The notes beneath the pieces were generated by a model, which was not told where the DNA came from, ran no database searches, and was given only the letters and a program-made list of their open reading frames with translations. A program made the position numbers and the translations under genes. 64,000 nucleotides of DNA from Nemophila menziesii (Eukaryota; Streptophyta; Magnoliopsida; Boraginales; Hydrophyllaceae), in assembly GCA_029959085.1 (NCBI GenBank), contig JARWIR010000001.1, positions 22,373,730-22,437,729 of the forward strand, read 5' to 3'. Shown one piece after another: positions 56,138-64,000 of the stretch (position 1 is the first letter of the stretch; the number at the start of each line of letters is the position of its first letter).

Positions 56138-57784
56138 ATGGCTGCTGTTATGGGTAGATCACATGACGGAGACGGGATGGGTAACGATACCCCGAGGGGT
56201 CCTAACCGTCCTATGGCCGATTGTGCCCAACCATCGGGTAATAAAAAATTCAATTAATATTATTTATTAATTAAGAAAATATATAATTAATAAATATTTT
56301 TCACTAAAACTGGTCAACGTAAAAGAAGAAGACCTAAAGCTGCCACATTTATCCGGACAGCTCAGGAGACCATGAAGAGAGTCGGCTGGCCCATTCCAGA
56401 TGACTTTTCTATTATAGACGGCACGTGGAATTTTGTGGGCCAACATAGCAAACACGTGGGTCAGGTGGTAGGAAATGCAGTACGAGAAGCTGTTCCCCCG
56501 TGCTACAAATCATGGTCAGATGTCCCCGACCATAACAAAGGGGTAATTATGCAGCGACTGCACCAGTTTTTTGATTTGGAGGAGTGGAGGAGGCGAGACG
56601 ATTGGGACGAGATTATTAAGAGGTTGAATACGATGACTTCTGGAGCCTACAGGCGATGGAAGTCGGATTTGAAGAACGACTACTACTACACAAGTGAAGA
56701 TCCACCAGATGTTGACCCGGTGCATTGGGCGGCGACGAAGAAGATGTTGGATGACGAGGCGAAACAGGTAGAAAAAAATAATTTATTAATTATTTTATAC
56801 ATTTTTTTAATTAATTTTATAACTATTTATTTTTTATTTGTAACAGAGTCAGGCTGATATAAACAATAAGAATCGAGAGCTGCAGACAGTTCCGAGCAAG
56901 GCGGGGTCAAGGAACTGGTCCCAGACTCGGGAAGTGATTATTGAGGTATAAGTTTTAATAATTAAAATTTAATTTAGTATTTAATTTAATTTAATTTTTA
57001 ACTAATTAATATTTGTTATTCTATACTGTCCAGGGGAAGCTGAAGACGGTGACGAAAGAGCCGTTGACTTTTGTGGATGACGAGACCCAGGAGGAGATGG
57101 AGCTTCCTCCTTTAAGCGGCTATTTCGACCACCTATCGTACGATGCAGCTACAGATAGCTGGTGTGACCAGCGTTTGGAGAAAGCTAGTGTAAGTTTTTT
57201 TTTTAAATTGCTTTAAATTAATTATTTGTTTTTAACTTTACTTTTTTATTAATCTAATTTATTTTTAAATTGAAATCTAATTACAGGGTGTTCTTCGGGA
57301 GAAGATGGAGAAGAAGGTTGTGCAGGCCGGAGCGGAAGGAGCTGAAGTTACCATCCAGGAGCAGATGGATGCTATGCTCGAGACTATCATGGAGGTCCCG
57401 CACCCACCCAAGACTAAATACTGGGTGCCTACCATTGGTCCGGTCTGTAAACGATCCAGGACTCCTACACAGCTGGACAGGGAGAACGAGGAGCTGCTTA
57501 AGGTGATTCTGGCTGGGATGAACGAGCTTCGTGCGGCTCAAGGACTTGCACCTATACCAGATCCATCCTCCGCATCGTCCGGGCCCACTGCTTCTTCTAG
57601 TCGGCCGAGTCAACCCCCGAGCATGGCAGACACTCTCTTCGAAGCATTAAACGACATGAGAATCGCCCAAGGACTTCAGTCGATCAGCAAACCCGGGCCC
57701 ACTAGGGAAGAGAAACGAGATGAAGAGAGAGAAGATGAGGATAGAGGAGAAGATGAAGAAGAGCACCACTTGAGTGATGATTAA
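56138..57784 (+). CDS. TNPA-like plant transposase (Ptta/En/Spm type), five coding exons
   Basis: Exons 56138-56237, 56340-56767, 56847-56945, 57034-57189 and 57287-57784 join without a stop to 426 residues. All introns are GT-AG; the first acceptor (56339) has a weak pyrimidine tract. Residues ~50-180 and the next exon show the Transposase_24/Ptta_En_Spm (PF03004) pattern: 'WPIPDDFSIIDGTW', 'VGQVVGNAVRE', 'R....F....W......D.I....', 'YRRWKSDLKNDYY', 'ADINNKNRE......KAGSRNW...R'. The C-terminal third has a likely coiled coil (~300-370) and a very acidic end. Family role: binds subterminal repeats and helps TNPD and/or regulates the element. A 5' UTR intron (54072-56137) probably contains the nested hairpin element. 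Confidence 0.75.
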
Positions 57785-57837
57785 GTTATCTTATTTTTTT
57801 AATTTGGTTGGTTTGTAATTTTAAGACTTTTAAGTTT

Positions 57838-57895
57838 ATTCCGTATGTTTGACTTTCATTTTGACTTTGACTACGTTTGACTTTGGCTTCACGTT
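57838..57895 (+). repeat. TTGAC cluster after the TNPA-like gene
   Basis: Five TTGAC words in under 60 bp (around 57847-57890), like the 40-bp array after the TNPD remnant but not regularly spaced. Confidence 0.6.
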
Positions 57896-58059
57896 TAGTA
57901 TTTCTATCGAATTATCGTATTTTATATGTATTTTTGGATTTTTATTTATTTGTAATTTTGCATTATATTTAAAATTGAAATAATAATAAAACTAAAATTT
58001 AATTAATTAAAACTAAAATTTAAATTAAAAAAAATAATTAAAAAATAATAATAATTATG

Positions 58060-58460
58060 AATAGCGACGACAAATGGGTCGTCGATAACATATAAATTAA
58101 AAAATAAATATTGATTTACGGAAACATTAAAAAAAATTTAAAAAAAATAGCGACGACTAAACTGTCGCTAATGTTTCGTGATTAGGTTATTTAAAAACAA
58201 ATTCATTTAATAAATTAGCGATTAAAAATAAAGAAAAACTAATTCGTTAAATAGCGACGACGTGTCGTCGCTAACAGGTTAAATTCCCAACGCCAAGCCT
58301 CGTGGTTAAAAGTCTGAGAGATTAGGGACGAAATCACAATTATTCGTCGCTAATGGTCCAAATAGCGACGAAGGGATAGAGACGACAAGTTAGCGACGAA
58401 ATGTCGTCGCTAACCCCAATTAGCGACGAATTGCGTGAATTTAGCGATGACCCGTGTCGT
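58060..58460. repeat. Right subterminal repeats of the CACTA element
   Basis: About ten 'agcgacga' or 'tcgtcgct' words in both orientations, denser towards the terminus (58250-58460). Confidence 0.85.
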
Positions 58461-58486
58461 CGCGAAACCACGCGAATCCAGTAGTG

Positions 58487-59127
58487 TTGGGTCCGTCGCA
58501 AGGGGATGAGAGCTATAACGAAAACATAGACATTGGTTATGGTGATGAATTATTCAACAATAGGGTTACTTGGTAACTGTGCTTTAGCACAAGATGAGGG
58601 TGAGACTTGAGAGAGACAAGATTTGGTGGGTTTTCTTTGTACATCAAGTTAATATGAATATAACAAGAAATGTCACTGAATGGGTAAGAAATAACAGACA
58701 GAAAAATAGTTAGAGGTGGATTTCAAGACGAGGTGAATAAAACTGGAGAAAGAAGTTGGTAACCGAGAAGACTGCAAAAGGGTAGTGGGATAGTAAGATG
58801 TGTCTTTATGGGGGTAATAGGTCTGTAGATTCTAGTAGTAGTGATCATAGTAGGAAAGGCAGAAGGTGTATAAGGTATGATGTTGTTTTGGGAAGCTCAA
58901 TGGAGGAAGATAGTGGAGTTTGCATTAGTGGGGGTATAGACCGGAGTAAGGGTGAATATCAGGAAAAAAAGAATATACAATATAGATAGGGGAGTAATTT
59001 ATCAAGGAAAGCAAAGGAAGAGCGGGGGCATGCATAAGTTGGCATCTGAAAATTGTCAGCCATATGCAGTGAGATTTCAATGCATTTGTAAGAGAAAAAT
59101 AAGAAATTGAGTTGACAGTATATTATA
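58487..59127. other. Unassigned stretch between CACTA and hAT
   Basis: Less AT-rich than most spacers. A 63-codon plus frame (58798-58989) starts with ATG and has mixed composition (a Ser run, basic patch, Gly-rich end) but no recognised domain and no intron signals. It continues the sequence left of the CACTA. It may be an old gene or UTR remnant. Confidence 0.3.
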
Positions 59128-61333
59128 TAGGGGTGAGCACGGGCCGGGATTACCCCGGGTTGGGGTCTAGGGTAAGGGTAGGGTAGATTAGCCGGGTCTA
59201 GGTTTGGTCAAGGGTAAGGGTAGGGTTAAATTTTACCCTACCCTCGGGTTACCCAAACACGGGTTACCCTCGGGTTTACCCGGGTTTACCCTATAGGGTA
59301 ATTAAACCTGTAAATCAGAAAAGAAATTATAATATAAAGCTAAAAAATTAATTCAAATTGCAAATTTCTCCCATATAATTGACTTGAATCACAAAATACC
59401 CTCTGATTCATAAAATCTTACAACTTAACTATTACAAATTGCAACTTAATCCCTCGAATTACTCAAATTCACAAAATAAAAGGTACAACTAAATGAAATT
59501 CTTCCAAAATATTACAACACAATCAAATTCATTAAAAATATTACAACACATTCAATCATAATCAACACTCAAAAGCTTCAACTTCAAATTCAGCACAATC
59601 ACTTCCTGGAGCATTCCAATTCCAATTTCCTGTTACTTAAAAGCATTCTCAAATATATCGGTAAGTTATATAAGTTAAACATATTAAGGTTTAACCCTTA
59701 AGCCTCAGTAAAGTGTCATCATAGGCTTGTAATAGCAGATAGCTTATAATTGAGTAGATCATCATAGGCCTCGTGTTATAAACACTTTCATCGGCCTCAG
59801 ATATAGTTGAAAAATAGCACGGGATTCCTGGAAAACCAACTACACCTCATCACCTGATTGTGTTTTAAACAAGTAGGCAACTTACTACAAAAGGCGGCTA
59901 CCAATACATGTTTATTAAACACAATGATAATAAGGTATGGCTTACCCAAAATGATCTGTTTACTATTTTATCCAACATTTTCCTTTGGTGTTAAGTCAAA
60001 TGCACCTAAAAACACAAGTCAGAATGTAAGTATATATTAGTGCAAGTCAGTAACTAAGTATATATTAATGTAAGTATATATTAAACACAAGTCAAATTAC
60101 CAAATTCAGCCTCTAGCCTCTAGTTCTTCAACTCTGATTTGTGTACAAGAGCCTGTAATAAACAGAACCATAAAGAAGTTGTTAAATACTTGTGTTATTT
60201 GTGTTTGATTTAAAATTTCCTTTTTAGGTGATGGAATTTTCACAGTTGATGGAGAAAAGTGGCGAGAACAGAGGAAACTTTCCAGCTACGAGTTCTCAAG
60301 TAAAGTATCCAAGAAATTTAGCAATGTTACCTTCAAAAAAAATGCAGCAAAAGCAAAAGTTACACTGATGGTATCTGAGGCTGCAAAATTGAACACAATA
60401 TTGGACTTTAATGTGAGCTTCCATTTCTGTCAAATTAACCAACTTACATATAATTAATAACAACTAATCATTATATATAGGACCTGTTTATGAAATCAGC
60501 CTTAGATTCTTTAGTCAAGGTTGCATTCTCCTGGAACCAAGTTTATCAAGTCAACGGTCAATTAATAACCATAGGAACCAGAAAATTAAAAAATTACATA
60601 AACACAACCAATTCACAATCACATAAACACAACCAAGTCACAATCACATAAACACAATCAATTCACAATCAAAAAATTAGCTAGTTCGAATTAAGATTCA
60701 TCCTCACCTTAGAAAACAATACTGAAAACCTCTTGAATCTGTGACAAAAACAAAAACAAAAAAAACATTAGTATGTATCAACTAACACTACAACCGAATT
60801 GAAAAAGAAATAGGAATGAATTAACAAAAGAAACTTAAGATTAAAGATATTGAAAAACGAATATGAAGATTAAACTCACCTAAAAAACAAATCTGAAACC
60901 GAGAAATCGAAAGAGAAATGTAGTAACATATCTAGGGTATTAAGGTATTAAAAGCAGCATATGGCGATGATTTAAAGGAGTAGATTTGATGGATTAGATA
61001 ATTAGGGTTTTGGTTTTTGGCAGAGAGAAGAAGAGAGAACCTTGGCTATATCGTGAAGAGAGGCGGAAGTAAAATAAGGGTTTCTGCTATTTTGCAACAT
61101 TATATATATATGTTTTTTTTTTTTTTTTTTTAGATGAACAGTGTCGGGTTGGACGGGTCCAACCCGAGTGTTAAGAAGTTAAAGAGAGACCTGGTGGTAT
61201 TTGGACGGGTCCAATTTTTCAAAGGGTAGGCCCGAGTTAACATTGGGTCAATGTTAAAAATACCCATTATCCCCCTTTTTTTATCCCCTATTTTTATCCC
61301 CATTACCCAAACCCAAAGTTATGCTCAGCCCTA
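59128..61333. mobile_element. hAT element carrying a captured P450 fragment, duplication 'atattata'
   Basis: Perfect 8-bp duplication at 59120-59127 and 61334-61341. Ends: left 'TAGGGGTGAGCAC'; inverted right 'TAGGGCTGAGCATAAC'. Subterminal repeats 'gggtaaggg', 'cgggttaccc' (59140-59300) and 'acccgagt', 'taccca' (61150-61315). No hAT transposase. The interior has a spliced cytochrome P450 fragment (60228-60535) in plus orientation and, from ~60960 to 61090 on minus, promoter-like sequence. It is non-autonomous and has transduplicated host DNA. Confidence 0.88.
60228..60535 (+). pseudogene. Captured cytochrome P450 fragment (CYP704/CYP86-clan-like)
   Basis: After an acceptor ('tttttag|GTGATGG') an exon (60228-60412) encodes 'DGIFTVDGEKWREQRKLSS' and 'YEFSSKV', ending at a donor 'AAT|GTGAGC'. 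A 68-bp intron follows, then an exon from 60481 encodes 'DLFMKSALDSLVKVAF', after which P450 similarity stops (~60530). This is the segment around helices C-D of CYP86-clan enzymes (fatty acid hydroxylases), closest in memory to CYP704. The intron is kept, so it was copied from genomic DNA, not mRNA. The haem-binding Cys region is absent, so it cannot be an active enzyme. Confidence 0.8.
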
Positions 61334-61341
61334 ATATTATA

Positions 61342-62030
61342 CACGCTAGAAAGTTAAGAGACTCTCACCACATTTATCAGTGTTTCATGCAATGACCACA
61401 TCTGGAATCCCACTCAACACATAAAATGGTTCATTTGCAAGTTCAACACTATATATACTCAGGTTCTATTATATTTATTAACCCATAAAAGGTGAGTCTT
61501 TTAGCTATTTATTATGTATGTACTTACAACCATTATACTTGCTCAACCCGTGATATTGTGTGCAAACTCCATTTTTTTCTTCATTCACGTAGTCAAATTA
61601 CTATTAGTCCGCATAGTAGGTTTCATTTTGCTTTATCTTATTTGTTAACAATGTCTTCAAAAAATCAACATGCACTACCATTAGTGACTCTCGATGAGAC
61701 TTTGGATAAAGAGTGGGGGTTTTAAATATCAAAACTAGAGTTCTGTGGAGAAGCAGTGTAAGGAATGTTCGTTGGTTCTTCACGTGGTGGGTCAGACACG
61801 AGTGTTTGTGGCAGGTTTTCAGAGATTAATTAGAGATCGTTAGAGGGTTGAGGCATGAGTTTTTGTAAAAAAATGATTGAGTCATTTATTTGTTAGTTCT
61901 TTGTTACCTTTAGCTTGCTCACCAAATATGAAATGTAATATCCTTTAGTTTTGAAACTTGACCATATAATTCGCTCTCCAATTACATGCTTAAGACTAGT
62001 TGTCTTGGAGTTTAAGTTTGAGGTGATGGG
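61342..62030 (+). other. Short promoter-like region and small frame of unknown nature
   Basis: A TATA-like 'ctatatatactc' at ~61450 precedes a small ATG frame (61492-61725; an internal ATG at 61651 gives 25 codons). No domain recognised. The following ~250 bp are mixed in composition with stops in all frames. Could be a gene remnant. Confidence 0.25.
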
Positions 62031-62149
62031 CAGTTGGCGGAGCCACATTAGAGGTTGGGGGACCATGGGCCCCCTGGTTTTCTAAAAAAAAAAAATTACT
62101 TTAATTTTTTTTTATTTTTTATAAACAAAAAAATATATATATATTATAT

Positions 62150-62326
62150 GAGTAACGATATATACCACCCAAATGTCACCCAATGACGTGGCGTGAATTG
62201 ATTGGTTACAAATTGTTAATGCATTTATTTTCTTGATTTGATTAAAGATATGTAACCAACCAATTCACGCCACGTCATTGGGTGACATTTGGGTGGTATG
62301 AATTTGGGTGGTATATATCATTACTC
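62150..62326. mobile_element. Mutator-like MITE, 177 bp, duplication 'tatattatat'
   Basis: Left end 'GAGTAACGATATATACCACC' is nearly repeated in inverse at the right end ('GAGTAATGATATATACCACC'). The arms share 'cccaatgacgtggcgtgaat' in inverse orientation, so it folds almost completely. Flanked by a perfect 9-10-bp duplication (62140-62149, 62327-62336). A short insertion in the right arm repeats 'tttgggtggtat'. Confidence 0.85.
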
Positions 62327-62419
62327 TATATTATATATTTGGCTCCCTCCTAAACTTTTAAAATACTTATTTTAATCCACTAAATTTTTAAAATCTATAT
62401 ATTAGACTTATAATAAGAG

Positions 62420-63405
62420 CCAATTAGAGATAAATGCCTATTAAAAAACTTATTTAAAAAAAGGTGCCTAGAATAAGTTTTTTTATAGAAAAATGCCCCA
62501 TCCCAAACTACCCTTATAATTAACAATTAAGAAAAAGAAATTAGAAAAAAACAAAACAAAAACTAATAAACACACGCGCGCGTCCGTGAATTTTTTTTAA
62601 AACCGTCATAACTAATTCTAAAAAAATCAAAAAAATAAAAAATTTATATATTTGGATAAAGCAAATTAATATTTACGTCTATGATTTTTTTCAGAATTTT
62701 TTGAATTTTTGATTTTTTTGAATTTTTTTTGAATTTTTTAATTCGCAGAACATGGAATTCTATGTTTTAAACATGGAATTCCATGTTTTAGACAGACATG
62801 GAATTCCATGTTTGTTTAAAACATGGAATTTGTTTTCCGCAGACACGAAATTCACTGTTTAAAACATGGAATTCCATGTTTCTGCGAATTAAAAAATTAA
62901 AAAAAATCAAAAAAACCAAAAAAATTCAGAAAATTCCGAAAAAAATCATAGACGTAAATATTAATTTGATTTATCCAAATATGATTTTTTTCGATTTTTC
63001 TGATTTTTTTTTAATTAGTTATGGCGATTTTAAAAAAATTTCACGGACGCGCGCGTGTGATGAAATTAGTAGTAGGTGGTGGTGGTGGTGGTGGTGGAGG
63101 TGGTGGTGATGGGTGGTGGCTGTAGTGGTGGTGGTGGTGGTGGTTGTGATGATGGAGGCGGTGATGGTTGTGGTGGTGGTGGTGGTGGTGGTGGAAATAT
63201 CCTATTATTTGTTTAAGATTTAAAAATAAATATTGTATTAAAAATAAAATAATATATTTAATAATAAGGATAGTATAGGTATAAAAAATATAAAGGGGAT
63301 GTTTTCTATAAATAATTGTTCTATTAGGCATTTATCTCTAAATAAGAAAATTAGAGGCTTAAAAAAATTAAAGACATCATTAAGGAGGCATTTATCTCTA
63401 ATTAC
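62420..63405. mobile_element. Hairpin-forming element, copy B
   Basis: Termini 'AATTAGAGATAAATGCC' (62422-62438) and inverse 63387-63403. The same internal organisation as 54931-55960, including 'cacacgcgcgcgtccgtgaa', the 'catggaattccatg' palindromes and a GGT microsatellite (63075-63195). Copies A and B are very similar over most of ~1 kb. Inserted in the hAT-like element at 62031. Confidence 0.82.
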
Positions 63406-63691
63406 CCCTATAATTATTGTACATATATAGATATTTTAATTTTTTTATAGCAAAATAAATTTTATTTTATATATTATACGATAAATAATTTAAATTTTTT
63501 ATATAAAGACTTATAGTGCATTTTCTACATAATATAGGGAAATATAGTGTAATTTTTTACAAGATAAGACTTCTATTGTAATTTTTGCACAATATATGGA
63601 CCTGCCGTGAAAAAAAGTTTTAAAATTTTTTCGGGGCCGCTGCCCCCGAACCCCCTTGGCCCCCTATCAACAAATCCTGGCTCCGCCCCTG

Positions 63692-63981
63692 TTGGTGGGT
63701 GTATGTGATCGTGGGATATAGTGGGTGGGTAAATATTCAATTATCTCGCGCTGGGTCTCGTGTTTTACTTTAAAAAAATATTCAATTGGCATAGGATATT
63801 TTTGAAATTGGAGGGACTTAGGGATGCAACGCTATGGCATCAAATGGGTTGAGTGAGCATGATTATGATCCTAAACTCAGTTCTATGGTGATTAGTTGAT
63901 GGATAGTGAGGAGAGTGCCAAAAGCCCAATGTAAATTATCCCAAAATTTATCACACCTTACCTTAAGCCTATGCTACGCCG
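63692..63981. other. Right-edge spacer with an LTR-end-like piece
   Basis: 'aaatttatcacaccttaccttaagcc' near 63942-63967 resembles the end of LTR 1 and the following 'ccttaagcc' (983-1000). It could be the end of another Athila-like LTR. Nothing else recognised. Confidence 0.35.
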
Positions 63982-64000
63982 TAGGGCTGTAAACGAGCCG
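63982..64000. mobile_element. Start of a hAT element cut by the window edge
   Basis: 'TAGGGCTGTAAACGAGCCG' matches the terminus of the hAT at 20235-20859 (its inverted right end begins TAGGGCTGTAAA). The rest lies beyond the window. Confidence 0.65.

Larger units (their letters stand above)
51522..58486 (+). mobile_element. CACTA (En/Spm-type) element with both ends and TSD 'ttg'
   Basis: Ends: left 'CACTACTAGATTCGCG'; inverted right 'CACTACTGGATTCGCG', one mismatch in 16. 'ttg' is duplicated at 51519-51521 and 58487-58489, the 3-bp length of CACTA elements. Subterminal repeats 'TAGCGACGAC' in both orientations lie at 51567-51800 and 58060-58460. Inside: a broken TNPD-type gene (52556-53277), a 40-bp array, a middle cluster of subterminal-type repeats, a TNPA-like gene (56138-57784) and a nested hairpin element. 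The ends match closely, suggesting a fairly recent insertion. Confidence 0.92.
62031..63691. mobile_element. hAT-like element containing a MITE and hairpin copy B
   Basis: Ends: left 'CAGTTGGCGGAGCCAC'; inverted right 'CAGGGGCGGAGCCAGG', a terminus common in plant hAT MITEs. 'gggccccc' and 'gggggccaagggggtt' lie just inside. Flanks 'gtgatggg' (62023-62030) and 'ttggtggg' (63692-63699) match at 6 of 8 positions. The original non-coding core is AT-rich, with two later insertions at 62150 and 62422. Confidence 0.7.

Noticed and set aside
60228..60535. Functional cytochrome P450 gene
   Set aside because: Only two partial exons, no haem-binding region, and they lie within a hAT element.

Overview
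The window is nuclear DNA of a flowering plant, probably a eudicot. It is AT-rich, its genes have GT-AG introns, and it is packed with typical plant transposons: Athila-like Ty3/gypsy LTR elements, L1-like LINEs, an Au-like SINE, CACTA, hAT and Mutator-like DNA elements, and Stowaway/Tourist-like MITEs. The species cannot be named from the sequence. Only one host gene looks intact: a glycerol-3-phosphate transporter (OPA branch of the MFS) on the minus strand at 33,760-36,041. It has three exons and two PHR1-type (P1BS) sites upstream.

Layout. 1-5,010: rearranged Athila-like element with two primer-binding-site/leader units, split gag, a protease, and an integrase tail joined directly to the protease. 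5,011-6,110: G-rich repeat-bearing stretch. 6,111-14,640: MITEs, a LINE 3' end, the first copy of a Mutator-like composite that captured retrotransposon pieces, two MITEs of a 9-bp-duplication family, and a giant inverted repeat. 14,640-17,020: possible small spliced minus-strand transcript. 18,194-19,323: second composite copy. 19,680-21,318: LINE interrupted by a hAT. 21,490-30,949: Athila-like LTRs and one gutted minus-strand element. 31,500-32,960: exon-like open frame running into a minisatellite. 33,760-36,640: the transporter and its promoter. 36,645-43,640: LINE pieces, a hAT carrying a nested LINE, and an LTR split by another hAT. 43,640-48,765: AT-rich DNA with degenerate LINEs. 48,766-50,242: SINEs, a MITE and a hAT. 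51,522-58,486: complete-ended CACTA element. 59,128-61,333: hAT carrying a captured cytochrome P450 (CYP704-like) fragment. 62,031-63,691: hAT-like element holding a MITE and a hairpin element. 63,982-64,000: start of another hAT.

Most protein-like sequence here is transposon-derived and broken. The CACTA element keeps an apparently intact TNPA-like gene (five coding exons) but has lost the core of its TNPD transposase, so it could move only if a relative supplies that enzyme. Termini and target-site duplications were read by eye. Family assignments come from recognised protein motifs, terminal sequences and duplication lengths; no database search was run.
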